Part shown: positions 12,851 to 24,540 of the stretch, in pieces
How the letters are laid out: each line of letters begins with the position of its first letter
Numbering within the stretch: the stretch's first letter is position 1
Assembly: GCA_029582155.1 (NCBI GenBank)
Contig: CM055901.1
Span: forward strand, 40,290,616 to 40,354,615
Direction of reading: 5' to 3'
DNA from: Panopea generosa
Taxonomy: Eukaryota; Mollusca; Bivalvia; Adapedonta; Hiatellidae
Length of the DNA stretch: 64,000 nucleotides
The notes under the pieces: model-generated
Seen by the model: only the letters and a program-made list of their open reading frames with translations
Databases searched by the model: none
Told to the model about the DNA's origin: nothing
Made by a program: the position numbers and the translations under genes

Positions 12851-13535
12851 TTCTTTATAACTTTCAAATAACTTAGACAAGATGCAAGTTTGTCTTTCAT
12901 CGAAATAAAAAAAATATTTCTTCATTTTATTGATATATCTCGGAAATAGTCATCCATATTTAAAATTTAAATTAATAATACAATTTATTTGTAAAGAAAC
13001 AAAACGGCGTTGTAACGCTCTTTTTAAATAAATCAGAAATAAAATATACAGCAACACACTTTTTTAAGTCTTAACTAAACGTGCGGAAATATTTTGTCAT
13101 ATGCAGAATGATGGTACACTAGACACAATTTATCACATTTTTATCAAGCAACCCAGTACAACTTTCGTGAGAACAATTTCAGTACCCCGTACACCGGCGA
13201 TTTTCATTAAAGTCCTATTTCTCGGCCAATTCATTACACATAACCTTGAAATTTGACTTACTTCTGTCGATTCAGAATTTTAATAGCATGGCAAAAATAA
13301 AACAATATTGTGTAAAAAAAGTGCATGACACCATGAAAAGGTTGACAGCGAAACGCATGTTTTCATCATGTCAGTACAGTGTTGAGTCACTTCACGTGTT
13401 GACTATTGCATTTACACATCAGTTAATTAATCCAAACATCATTTATACTGGAGTTCCAAAAAAAAAAACAGCAGATAATTGGGTTTGAACTGGAATTTTA
13501 GTTCCAGGTATCATCGCTCCGATGTAAAATATAAG
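11905..13535. repeat. Long inverted-repeat element (arms of roughly 350 bp)
   Basis: The segment at about 11,905-12,262 matches the reverse complement of about 13,165-13,535. Shared landmarks read in the left arm are ttcaatcccaattatct, actgatgtgtaaatgc, cacgtgaagt, cactgtcaacctt, ttctgaatcgacaga, aatggccgagatatagga and cggtgtac. The arms are clearly diverged. The ~900-bp centre holds (TA)n at 12,283-12,300 and (CT)n at 12,807-12,853 and no transposase. It resembles a fold-back or MITE-like element. Exact ends and flanking duplications were not resolved. Confidence 0.75.
12807..12853 (+). repeat. (CT)n microsatellite
   Basis: Interrupted CT repeat with occasional CTTT, in the centre of the inverted-repeat element. 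Confidence 0.95.
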
Positions 13536-14390
13536 GCGATTACAAGGGGTATCACACCATGTGTGTTACTGTTTTCATTCATAATAAAAAAACTGTTGAT
13601 TTTAATGAAAAAAACACTTCAGCGGACAAGTATCTCAGATTGGAAGATCATGGGTGTGTTATATCAAAGATTTAAAGAAGGTTACTAGAAGATTCCTTAG
13701 TTGGCACTCAACATTTAGAGGATAGCACTAGATATTATCGGCCCAGTCTGAAATATAACGAGACTAGATGGTATATCACAGCATGTGTCTGTGGCATGAT
13801 ACTCAAGTGTGACAGTACTTGGACTACTGGCTCAAGTAAATATCGTCCTGATTTCACTGAAAAGTTGTTGTAAACAATGCATTCAGTGACATATCAATTA
13901 AATATTAGTTTTAAACACTGAAATTGGCACATTAACTATTCATTTGCCATTTTCAACCATTTCACATCAATGCTCACTCTTTGAAATCAGAACGTTGAGT
14001 TATTTAAAACGTACAATTTCTTTCTATGTAATAACTAAAAGTTCATTAACTTAAACTTTAACAGTTTAATGTTATAACATACATAATTAAAAATACACAT
14101 TACAGGTATCAGCATATTAAACATAATATAAAACATGTCACAGAAAAGTTAGGAGGATGCACCTGCGCCAAACACACCCATATATATATATGACTAGTTA
14201 TTTTTAAATGAATAAAATTAGAGTGATATTAATAAGCTTAAAACTACATATTAATGTTATTTATAATTGATTTTCTTATTACAAAAACTTCGGAAATGAA
14301 TTTACTTATGCTAATGAGTTCTGTTTTAATATTTGACTGAATGAATGATATAAACTTACACAAACTCGGATTTCTAGTGGTGATGTTAAC
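13536..14390. other. Intergenic; possible dispersed repeat near 13,735-13,870
   Basis: About 13,735-13,870 (with cagcatgtgtctgtggcatg) loosely resembles 58,655-58,760, where gtcactataatgtgactg and catgccatgtgtgg occur in the same order. Both may belong to one old dispersed family. The rest is AT-rich with no gene recognised. Confidence 0.35.
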
Positions 14391-14835
14391 ATGATCCTTA
14401 ATACTTTTAAACAAAGACTAGCAGACAACTTTATCCCGAACTGGAATGAAAACGTTCGAAACTCTACCGGAGCAAACTGTTATAAATTAATATAAAATTT
14501 TAATTTCAAAACCTATTTGAACGAGATTTTGATAAAAAAAGTTTAGATATGCATTGACTAGATTAAGAGTGTCTTCACATGGACTTGAAATTGAAGCTGG
14601 AAGATGGCACAAACTTGATAGAATACCAGTAAAAGATAGAAAACGTCAAATATGTACTATTTTAAAAGATGAATTTCATTTTATTTTAGATTGTCCATAG
14701 TACAAAGATTTCAGATTAAGCTATATTAGAAAATATTACTGGAAAAGGCCCAATATGCTGAAATTTATTGAATTATTACAATCTCGACACATAAATATAT
14801 AAAAGCTGTGAGAAAAGAAACGAAACATTATAAAA
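14391..14835 (+). pseudogene. LINE 3'-end fragment (C-terminal ORF2 remnant)
   Basis: Reading in plus frames gives the C-terminal tail of a LINE ORF2. Pieces such as TRLRVSSHGLEIEAGRW and DEFHFILDCP are followed by YIRKYYWKRPNMLKFIELL. In this LINE type that tail lies after the reverse transcriptase and holds a Cys/His-type knuckle. The fragment contains several stops and frame changes and lacks any RT core, so it is a dead 5'-truncated copy. Its 3' end points toward the oppositely oriented fragment at 14,925-15,170. It shares family features with the nested copy at 23,300-24,175. Confidence 0.75.
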
Positions 14836-14924
14836 TATATAATCGAATATTCTACTTAAATTGATAATTGATAGTTATAACACGTGATAAATTGATATTT
14901 GATTGTGTACAAATATTATTATAA

Positions 14925-15170
14925 TATTTGACAATGTTGGCGAAAATTATCTTCGATGTCAGAAGAGTTACATATTTGGCAAAATTGCTCGTGTCTCTCT
15001 AATCTATTTCTAACACGCCTGCCTGCCCGATCCTTAGGCCATGAGAAGACAGTTTTAACCTAGCAAATGTGTTACGCTGAGGTTTCGTACAGAACTTATT
15101 AAGATATATAAATATACAAATACAGAACTCTATTTTGTGTTAAATCTGCAGTCCACTTTAGTATAATCTC
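14925..15170 (-). pseudogene. Second LINE 3'-end fragment, opposite strand
   Basis: The minus strand reads KLSSHGLRIG and, in shifted frames, ERHEQFCQICNSSDIED. This is the conserved C-terminal knuckle region of the same broad LINE type (LSSHxLxIExGR, then CxxC and DIEDEFHF). It is heavily decayed with several frame changes. It faces the plus-strand fragment at 14,391-14,835 tail to tail, with less than 100 bp between them. Confidence 0.6.
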
Positions 15171-16180
15171 GTCTATTAATCTCTGTTTAAACTCACATAA
15201 AACAACTTATACATTTAAAGGGACATTTCGTACATAAATAAAACCATGAGCGGTCAATAAAGTTTTCACATTAAACACCCAATTTCTAGTACCATTTTCA
15301 CAATCTAATAATGCAAGGTCATATACAGTTTTTGGGGCGGTGTTTTAGCAACCGCGCTCAGAGCTAACATGGTTTTCTTATACGATGTTTTACAATCACG
15401 TTTCCTTACTACAAACCTAATAACTTCCCCATAAGCCCATTAATAACTGTTATTTTAGTGAAACATACACCGATCGAAAGCTGAACTATTACCTGGTCGA
15501 GTGATGTTAACATATTCATAGAAACTGGCGTAACTACGGAGAATTAGGCATTTATCCGCGGGCATTCCTTCGCAAAAAGAAATTGCGAAAAATATTCACA
15601 ACCATTTCATACAGTATTGTAATAACTATTGAAATCGCTGATTGAACAACATGAATGATAAACTTATAATTAGATTATTAAAGTATAAAAATAAGAGAAA
15701 ACAGCGTAATTAACTTTAGTAAAATCAAAATATTAAATATTGAATGACATAGACATAAAAACATGATGAACAACGTATCATTCATGTAAATTACAAAATT
15801 GGCTTCATCTTTAATTAACAATATAATATACTACACAAATAAATAAGTTATTTCTGAAACCATGACCGATCAGTATGCTATGTTCTTACAAAATCAAAAG
15901 TAAAGTTAATATTTTCTAAATGCGAATACATTAAGAAAAAAAAGCATTAATTTAAGGCAATGTGCAGTTGCAAATCACGCGTCACGCAGTGCTTATAATA
16001 TCAATCACTATTATTAAGTCAGTTAACTTCTTCATATTCGTTGCAGCATACTGCTACATATTTTCATTAATTTATTCATTCATCCATTCACTCACTCACC
16101 TACACACTTACCCATTTATTTATTCTTGTCACTAATATTTTTAGATTCATTAACAGTACATACATGTAACGTCCTCTAAT
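15171..16180. other. AT-rich intergenic DNA
   Basis: No open frame, repeat array or RNA gene could be supported here. Confidence 0.5.
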
Positions 16181-16907
16181 GGAGATTCACTTTTAGTAGG
16201 AAATGAGTTTCGAGTTAGAAAAGTGAGTTTCGAGTAAAGAAAGTGAGTTTCGAGTTAGAAAAGTGAGTTTCGAGTAACAAAAGTGAGTTTCGAGTAAGGC
16301 TACACGAGTGTTGTTAAAAATATACATCGTGACGAAAAAGACATGTAGTTTAAAATAGTAGTTTAAACATGTAGGCTTAAAATACATCATTGAATAACAA
16401 AGGTCTTGTTTTATAGTAACGTATATACAATATCGACTTTACCACTAACTATTCCATTCCCCCACCGAGTTAACTATTTTGTTGTCTCTGGTGTGTACCT
16501 TATAAAATTTTAATAATTTCAACTGCCCGTCTCTTCTGTGAGGGAAGGCAATGTTTTCTGGATGTAGTCATACTTGATCGCTTTATTTCCTTTTTTATTA
16601 AATGAGGACATCTTTTTTATTTGCATGTGTTTAAAACAGGCAGGTAAGCATGTAAGCATGATTGTTGTTGTTTTGTGTGCTTGTTTTATTTTTTTGGTGG
16701 GGGAGTGGTTTGTGAGAGTAGATTTACATTTATGTTTACATACACCTCAGTCATTGTTTCAGTGTTTCAACTTGTGACATAAAGTCTTCGCGACGTACCT
16801 GACATCACGCATGGTGTCAGGATTTTATATATACCACCATAGTGTACGATGGCTTAACTTATTTAAAAGTTTAATGTAGGTTAACCCTACAGAAAGATAT
16901 TTTTGGG
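16181..16907 (+). repeat. ~728-bp tandem duplicate, copy I, starting with a 20-bp array
   Basis: The copy starts with about five 20-bp units (gtgagtttcgagtaaggaaa type, 16,201-16,300). Unique sequence follows, including ccccaccgagtta, ggaaggcaatgttttctgga, tgttttgtgtgcttg and cttcgcgacgtacctgacat. The same order recurs in copy II, 728 bp further on. The frames at 16,193-16,390 (-) and 16,574-16,777 (+) have no recognised domain. Confidence 0.9.
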
Positions 16908-18175
16908 AGATTCACTTGTAGTAGGTAACGAGTTGGAAAAGTGAGTTTCGAGTAAGGAAAATGAGTTTCGAGTAAGAAAAGTGAGTTTCGAGTATGGAAA
17001 GTGAGTTTCGAGTAAGGAAAGTGAAAATTGAGTTTTGAGTAAGGAAAGTGAGTTTCGAGTAAGGAAAGTGAGTTTCGAGTAACAAAAGTGAGTTTCGAGT
17101 AAGGCTACACGAGTGTCGTTAAAAATATACATAGTGACAAAAAAAACATCAAGTTTAAAATAGTAATTTAAACATGTAGGCTTAAAATTCATCATTGAAT
17201 AACAAATGTCTTGTTTTATAGTAACGTATATACAATATCGACTTTGCCTACTAACTGTTCAATTCCCCCACCGAGTTAGCTATTTTGTTTTCTGTGGTGT
17301 GGTACGTACCTTTTAAAATTGTTATAATTTCAACTGCCCGTCTCTTCTGTTTGGTCTATGAGGGAAGGCAGTGTTTTCTGGATGTAGTCATACTTGATCG
17401 CTTTATTTCCTTTTTTATTAAATGGGGACATCTTTTTTATTTGCATGTCTTTAAGACAGGCAGGTATGAAATAAAAATGTATGGTGTTCTAAGAGCTAAT
17501 TCATTGTTTTTGGTTGACATATAAACACTTTAAGTGGATACAATTATTGTAACGAACGTAAATTTAAATCGCAAAGTTACAGTTAAAGTAGAAATAATAT
17601 GTAACATCACATCATATTGGCAGCACAATATGTTTGTGCATTAGTTTATATATCAGAATTACAGTAATTTAACCTTATTACCACCGATTTATTCCTAAAA
17701 GCAATTTTACGTAAGCCATATATACTTGAGTTAAAACATTTTTATTACCTTTTTTATTTGATTTGTTGTAAATTTTCCCATACAAAACGAGTAGTACAAA
17801 ACATCTGTAATGTCGGAAATTACATGTATTTCATTGGTCTACCAATCGTCCATTATATTTGCGTCCAAAACATTTTTAAACAACGTACTGAAGGACACAA
17901 AGTCTGCAAAACTTTGTGTCTACATTAATGCTCTCTAAATAAAAGCATGTTTGTTGTTGTTTTGTGTGTTTGTTTTATTTTTTTGGTGGGGCAGAGGTTT
18001 GTGAGAGTAGACATACTAATATGTTTACATACACCTCAGTCATTGTTTCAGTGTTTTAACTCGTGACATAAAGTCTTCGCGACGTACCTGACATCACACA
18101 TGGTGTCAGGATTTTATATATACCTAGCTAATTTCAAAGTTCAATGTAGGTTGACCCTATATAAAGATGTTTTCT
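16908..18175 (+). repeat. Tandem duplicate copy II, with a ~475-bp extra segment
   Basis: Copy II has a longer 20-bp array (about nine units, 16,930-17,105) and then follows copy I until about 17,466 (gacaggcaggta). Matching resumes at about 17,942 (agcatgtttgttgttg) and runs to about 18,175. The intervening 17,467-17,941 is absent from copy I. It is either an insertion into copy II or was lost from copy I. It shows no clear terminal repeats or coding capacity. Confidence 0.85.
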
Positions 18176-18629
18176 GAACTTTGTAACAGCACTGCGTAAA
18201 ACGGTTTAGATTGTTTTGTTCTGTTATGTTTGCACCAGCTTGGCAAACTTATAAAATATGTTGGGGTAAACAATCAATGGTATTATTCATGACAAGATAC
18301 ACGTACATTACATAATATAACATTTATTTTCACATGTATGTATACATGGCACAGTAAAACAGCATGTTTGCAGTTTAATGGGTGATATCATGCTAAATTT
18401 TGACAGATAAATATACGGTCAATTACATTACATTTATATTACAAATTATGCGTACATGCGCATGTGTAAAAACACAACGACGGCATATTAGAATCACATT
18501 TATTATACATGTATTTCATTATATTCTTTGTTCTATCTAACAATTACGGTATTTCACACTGTAACTTTGCCAAGTATTTTAAATACAATGTCATTTTAAT
18601 TAAATATGGTTAAATTAATTAAATAACTG

Positions 18630-18732
18630 TTACTCGAAACTCACTTTTGTTACTCGAAACTCACTTTTGTTACTCGAAATTCACTTTCCTTACTCGAAAC
18701 TCACTTTTCTTACTCGAAACTCGATACTCGAC
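18630..18732 (-). repeat. Inverted array of the 20-bp unit
   Basis: Five copies of ttactcgaaactcacttt, the reverse complement of the 20-bp unit at 16,201-16,300 and 16,930-17,105. The opposed arrays flank the 2.4-kb duplicated region and could form a long hairpin. Confidence 0.93.
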
Positions 18733-19839
18733 AAATAGAAACCCTCCGATAAATTGAATTTACCAGATGGTTTTATTCCTTCCTGATTGTACATTATAAA
18801 ACTGCCTTTTAATTAAATATTCTGCCACCAAAACAATTGATATCAAAATAAAGTTGCATGTTATAATATTTACTAATTTATTATTTCTATACCGTATACG
18901 ACGCGGTTTAATTATGATCATAAACATTGTGGATTGTGACTTTATGACCTCTTATTTTGGGTGAGTAATATTGTTATAATAACAAGGTGCCATTTAAGCA
19001 CCTGTTTCCTGTCAGAGGACAGGATATTGTTTGTGCCATAATTGGAGTTTTCCAATTTCGTTTGAAAACCTAATTACCACTCGTAATCCCCCATACACAC
19101 AAAAGTAGTTTCGCGTAACTCGAATATACACAAGGCGGAGCTATAACACGCACAATGTAAAGTTATGTTTAACCCAGCAGAAAAGTATTACCAATTGTAT
19201 ATCGTAGCAATTCAGTGCCATTAAGCAATACCAATCAATGGTTACAAATCTAGGTCACGGAGTTTATATCACTTCGCGCACATGCAAGTCCTTGATTTTG
19301 GAATCTGATTTCGGTTATTTTTTTATCATTTTAAATATTTGTACGGGGACGGAAACTTTTCTAGATATGCCCTTTATCCTAATGAATTATCAACACAGAA
19401 ATTATCGGATTAATCAACAATTAATACTCGTTCTAAAATAAAGACATGCGAGTTCTCACAAATGTTTTAAAACAGACTAAAGGTTTTCGACTTATTTCTG
19501 AAAATAAATCGAGATTGATCGAGTTATGTATAATGTCTGTGCTAGTTTTTGGTAATTTCATGAATATTTGATATATTTACAATAATTGGAACTGTTTATT
19601 ATTTCCACATAAACATGTCTTTATTAAGAGAGGGTAATCTCATTAAGTTTTATATACATTGTAAATTTTATTTTCAATGAGGCCCTTCTGAATAACACAT
19701 TTAAAATCAATAATATTAAGATAACAATGTTTTACAGAAACAATATTTGAAGCAGATACCTGCAAAGGTCAATACAATGTTAACAATGACAAAGTGCAAT
19801 ATTTTATTTTCATGCGACAGATGTTTTAGTAGTCATTAA
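18733..19839. other. No gene recognised
   Basis: AT-rich sequence between the inverted array and the 3' end of the minus-strand LINE. A 67-residue frame at 19,238-19,441 has no recognisable feature. Confidence 0.5.
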
Positions 19840-20039
19840 TTTGTACACGTATTTACAAGTAGCAACGTTATTCAGTTTTCTGATTGTTGAAGGTATATTG
19901 TTCCAGACTAGCAGAATAAGAAAATGCACGTTTGAGAAGTTCTGTTTTAGCCTTGGATGCATAATGTCCTTGTTTGAAATTGAGCATAGATTATAGCGAG
20001 TGTTAATGAGTGTATCTTAAAAAGGTTACATATATATGA

Positions 20040-21480
20040 CGGTACTAAATTATTAATTGCTTTAAATTCAAAAATGCCAATCTGATATTGTATTCTGTCA
20101 AGAAATAATAACTATCAAAGTTCTTTAAAAAGTTTAAAAGAATGTGGTGCATCCAATATGAGTCTAGCAGCTTTGAAATTCTTCTGTATTTTAAGTATCT
20201 TATTAGTATTAGAAATTGTACCAGTACCCCAAATAGTCGAGCCATGGTCCAACAATAGGCTTAATATACGCACTGTAGAATAAACGTTTCATTTCAAGAT
20301 TTAAGTATTTAGATATACGTCTAAATACTTGTGTGTTCAAACTTAATGTTTCATCAATAAATAAGACAAATAGGTTTTGACATCTTACATGTTTGATTTG
20401 TGAATTGTTGACTGAAATACGTAATTTTCAAGAACTTTTAGTTTTATGTGTATATATAGTTGTATAAGGATTAAGAGCCATATTAATATTCTTATGCTAA
20501 TTTGCAATTTTTATAGCATCATTTTGTAATTTTGTTTCGATTTGCCACAAGTGGCAATCATTTACATGAATAGTAGAAACATCGGCTTACATGTCAACAC
20601 TAGAATCATCAACAACCATCGGAAGACCATTAACATAAACTAAGAAACGAAGAGGGCCTAGAATTTAAATTTGCGGGACACATGCTCTTATATGTAAACA
20701 GCCAGAATGAATGGTGCCTAATTTAACACTTTGACATCTGTTTTTTAGATAGGACCGAAACCAAAATGATAGAGTTTTAATTGTAAAAGAATATCAAGGT
20801 CTCCTTACCAGATGCCTTTTGTAGAAAAAAAAAACACACTCCCTACAAGTTTCCCAGAATCAATTTCCATCCATTTGTCAGTTAAAATTGTAAGGGCAGT
20901 TTGGCAAGAGCGTTTTTACAGAATCAGATTGAGTTGTATGTAAGACGTCAGTTTGTTCAAAATATGTATGTAACTAATTAGACAGGTTGACAATAAAGAA
21001 ATAGGTCTATAATTACTAGGATCGTCTTTAGGTCGATCTTTATAAATTGCTAAGACACACGCCTCTTTCAGATTATCAGGAAATATACCATGATTAATGC
21101 TACTGTTAATTAAGTTTGAGATTGCTTTTGTAAAAGTGTCTGAGCATAGTTTTAAAATACGTAGACCGATACCATCTGGACCAGTAGATTTTCTAATATT
21201 CAATAAATTCATAATTTTCTTGACCCCAAAAGGGGTGATTGAATTAATAGAAATTTCGCTCCCTTTGATTTTGTTATCAAAAGACGTTTACAGATTGTTA
21301 AAGGCAATTTCGTAATCATGTCTGTCACATTTATGAAATGAAAATTCAGTTAATTTACAATTATCTGTATATCGGTCGTGACATGATTACACATGTTAAG
21401 TTAATTGACAATGTTATAGCTCTTATTCTTATCTGCACATGATATTTTTTCTCATGTGCTTCGATAATATACTGGAATCA
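20040..21480 (-). pseudogene. Reverse transcriptase of the minus-strand LINE
   Basis: The longest open piece (20,916-21,212) reads IRKSTGPDGIGLRIL, KEACVLAIYKD and NYRPISLLST, which are RT motifs of the fingers region. Further downstream on the minus strand, pieces resembling FRSYL, ILGPL and LNPYTT appear. The catalytic YADD box near 20,580-20,605 is degraded, with a stop in place of the Tyr and ADV instead of ADD. The thumb and tail region then runs to about 20,040. RT copies element RNA into DNA at the target site. It is clearly dead, with multiple stops and shifts. Confidence 0.8.
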
Positions 21481-21499
21481 ATATTACTGCTAATGTCAT

Positions 21500-22560
21500 T
21501 ATTGTAAAAGTTTACTTTTTAAAATGTAGCAAACTTGTAACCGTGTTACGCCTAATTTTATAATTTAACAAGTCTTTGCAATCATGATACTTAACTCTCA
21601 ATTTTCGAGCCTCCTTTATTTTATCAGTATACCATTTTGGTTGACTCGTTTCTTTGACGCACTTGGTTTTTAGAAGCCCATGTTTGATACGTACACTGTT
21701 TAACTCATGATAAAATATATCAAGGCCAATAGTTGCATTTTGGGTTTTATTTATAATATCTATATCCGAGTTAATCAAGTCAAATCGAAAAGCATTTTCA
21801 TTAAAATTATTAAAAGACCTGTAACTTAGATTATTGCTGCTTTGTTTGGTGCTTCTGGTAAAACAAACAGGAAAGTGATCACTTAAACTGTCACATGGTA
21901 CGCGAAGCTCAATTATATTTTCCGGAAAGGTCGTTTAGATATGGTGAATTGTGGTGCTACTGAAATTGATAACTCTCGTAGGAACATTAACCATTTGGAC
22001 AATACCTAGAGTTTTAACTAAATTAGCCCATTTAGAATAAGTGTAACCAATTTTGTAAAGCAGTGGGTGGTCTGTATATAAAATTAAACAGAAAAAAGTA
22101 AAAGTTACAGTTTGGGAGGGTTACTTCAATAAATTCTAATATATTATTTTTCAAGGTCACACCTACGACAATATGAAGTATCATTGTTTATATAGATCAG
22201 AATACCGTCTCCTTTTTACCTACTCTATCCTTTTCATTCAATAGAGTAACAATTGATCATTAGCTCTGTATCATCTACTTCCTTCGTTAAGAAAGTTTCA
22301 CAAACAGTTTCACCAAACCCAAACACGTTAAATTATGGGGTTTCGTGTAATATTTATTTGATGTCATCGAGTTTCGGAAGCACGTGTTGCATATTTAGGA
22401 TGATGCCACATGTCATCATTTACAATCAAATGGGTTATTAGATAAATTAGTTGAAGAGTTAACACTGGAATGCTAACTAATGATGACAGTTGAAAAATCA
22501 TTAGATGAGCATTTAGAAATTAAATATGAATCCTATGTGCAGTTAACAGCGTCAGTGCTA
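21500..22560 (-). pseudogene. AP-type endonuclease and linker of the minus-strand LINE
   Basis: An 88-residue open piece at 21,512-21,778 reads QPKWYTDKIKEARKLRVKYH, the linker between endonuclease and RT in this LINE type. Upstream on the minus strand (about 21,850-21,900) is SDHFPVCF, the SDH motif at the end of the APE-like endonuclease. Further upstream there are degraded matches to the first endonuclease blocks (about 22,560-22,000). This enzyme nicks target DNA to prime reverse transcription. The frame is broken repeatedly. Confidence 0.7.
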
Positions 22561-22927
22561 CATGTGTTGTTGATAATAGACGCAACATATATGCATTATC
22601 CATAGCCGAATCTTGAATGGTCGTACTCATAAGATTAACATTTTGATGCAAGTTGCTTATAAGTACAAGAAAAAATCTCCACCGTCACTGCATATGATGT
22701 TAAGATTATTAAATGGTTTTGTATTAGTTGATTGTTCTAATGTATAGGTAGTTACACATGCATCTAAGGCACTCTCCCGTTTCCCTAATATTGTGGTCTC
22801 ACATGAACATCTCGACAGCGCAGAGAAAAACCGTTTCGTTTTCATGGGGAAATTATCGGCCGCCGTCGATACGAAACCTCGTCGCCGTTTCTGTCGTATC
22901 CAGATACCGTACTACTCATTCAACCAC

Positions 22928-23300
22928 TCAACAATTTCCGAAATAGTGTATGTTTGTTGTGACGTTGCCTCCCATCTTCAGACTGGGTAAGTAAGATTGC
23001 AGTATCTTTGTTGATATTGCGCAGTGGAGTGCGTGTTCCATAATCGCGAGATGGATAACATCACGTACAAAGTTATACGACATTGCACTGCCGTCTCCGT
23101 ATATAAAAGAACAGTATACATCGACGTATTGGATAGAACAGTCTTCGCTAAGTTGTTTTATCATGTCATTTACTAGAATGACATCTACATCACTGCGAGG
23201 ACACAGTGTGCACATGTATGCTGTACAGTCAAATATTTTCAGCAACGATATAATAGATAGTTTTTATTTCCAATATCCAATAGGCACGCAGGCTATCTGG
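22928..23300 (-). pseudogene. C-terminal half of SGNH/GDSL-like esterase (LINE ORF1)
   Basis: An open piece of 105 residues (22,928-23,245) reads MCTLCPRSDVDVILVNDMIK and then VDVYCSFIYGDG and RDVIHLA. The D-x-x-H of RDVIHL is the block V catalytic pair typical of SGNH hydrolases. In LINE ORF1 proteins this domain is thought to act on lipids or membranes, or to help RNP handling. The N-terminal half lies beyond the nested LINE fragment at 24,180-24,340. Confidence 0.72.
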
Positions 23301-24175
23301 TACATGAGGTATGCACAAATATATGACAGACAGGGGTTTATTTATGATAATAAACAGTTACAATGTTATTTTCATGGTATAAATCATATCGAATAAATTT
23401 AAATTTAAGCAAGGGTGACAGTTGAGAAGGCGGTATGCATAACAGTAACAATATTCAAAAGTCATCTCAGAAAGCATATACAATGCAAAATGATCTAACT
23501 TACCATAAATATTGAAATTGAAAATACATGTGAATCATACATATATGGCTATATTTCTTATTTGAAAAGCTTTAAGTATAAAAGTACTAAGTTTTTTTTA
23601 ATGTACTGTTGTTTTCTGAATTTAACAAATTGATAAACTTAGGCATGTTTTGTCTTTCCCAATAATATTTATTTATATATACTTTTCTCATATCGGAATA
23701 TAGCACACATTCAATAATAAAATGATAATGATCCTCTAATTTATTAAAAAGTTTGCCATTTCGTTCGCCAAATGGTGTTGTTATTGGCTGTATCTAACGG
23801 CCTGCCTCTACTTCTAATCGATGCGACGAGAGTCGTAACTTAACAAAAGCTTTAATGCACTTATCAAGATTGATACAATTTAAATAAGGCTGAAATCTAA
23901 AATTGATAATACTATTGTAAAAGACTGCACGTGTTGACTCAGTTAAACGACTATGCCAGTTTTGAATAAATTAATCACTAATACGAAGTTTCACTGTTAA
24001 AATAAATAGTTCCGGTGATCCGGCACCTTGATGTAGCGACACATCATTAAAACATAAATTTGATAAAAGATTTTTCAATAAAGAAACCCAAGTAGTCTTA
24101 TTTGGATATACCTCTATTTGATAAAAGATTTTTCAATAAAGAAACTCAAGTAGTCTTATTTGGATATACCTGTAA
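23300..24175 (-). mobile_element. Nested 5'-truncated LINE 3' end inside the esterase ORF1
   Basis: The minus strand reads the C-terminal tail of a LINE ORF2 in shifting frames: SRLNESTRAVLYNSIINFRF, KAFVKLRLSSHRLEVEAGR, DHYHFIIECVLY and YINKYYWERQNMPKFINLL. These are the same tail features as at 14,391-14,835. It separates the two halves of the host LINE's esterase. A 58-bp direct duplication (24,061-24,118 and 24,119-24,176, differing by a few bases) sits at its 5' edge. The left limit near 23,300 is approximate and no target-site duplication was resolved. Confidence 0.72.
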
Positions 24176-24176
24176 A
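24061..24176 (+). repeat. 58-bp tandem duplication
   Basis: Two copies of a 58-bp stretch starting tgataaaagatttttcaata lie head to tail with only a few differences, at the 5' junction of the nested LINE fragment. Confidence 0.95.
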
Positions 24177-24340
24177 TTATGATATATACTCTTGGTGTTA
24201 AAGTTAGCAGCGGTTTTCCACCAGCGACGTCATTTCCGCCTTCGTACACTGCAACGTTGCCATATTTTCTCAAGTTAGTATTTTTAAGTCTTGTTAACAT
24301 GCATGTATTAACATCCACATGATTTTTTGAGGCCACGGCG
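24133..24340 (-). pseudogene. N-terminal part of SGNH esterase (LINE ORF1)
   Basis: The minus strand reads GNVAVYEGGNDVAGGKPLL at about 24,205-24,255. GGND is the block III motif with the catalytic-site Asn of SGNH hydrolases, followed by a hydrophobic stretch. It ends where the nested LINE fragment begins. Confidence 0.65.
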
Positions 24341-24540
24341 ATGACTATCTTTTAAAATAGAATCCCCTATTAGTAACGTTGTTTTTGTTTTTTTGTTGTT
24401 TCGGTTTTATACCGATTGCCGTCTGACACAGGAGTTTGAGGCAATGTTGTACAAGGTGAAGTTGTTGTAATATCTGTGATTCCGGTTTTTACTATGTCAA
24501 TTACAGGCGTATCTGGCATTTTTGTATCCACGGACTTCTG

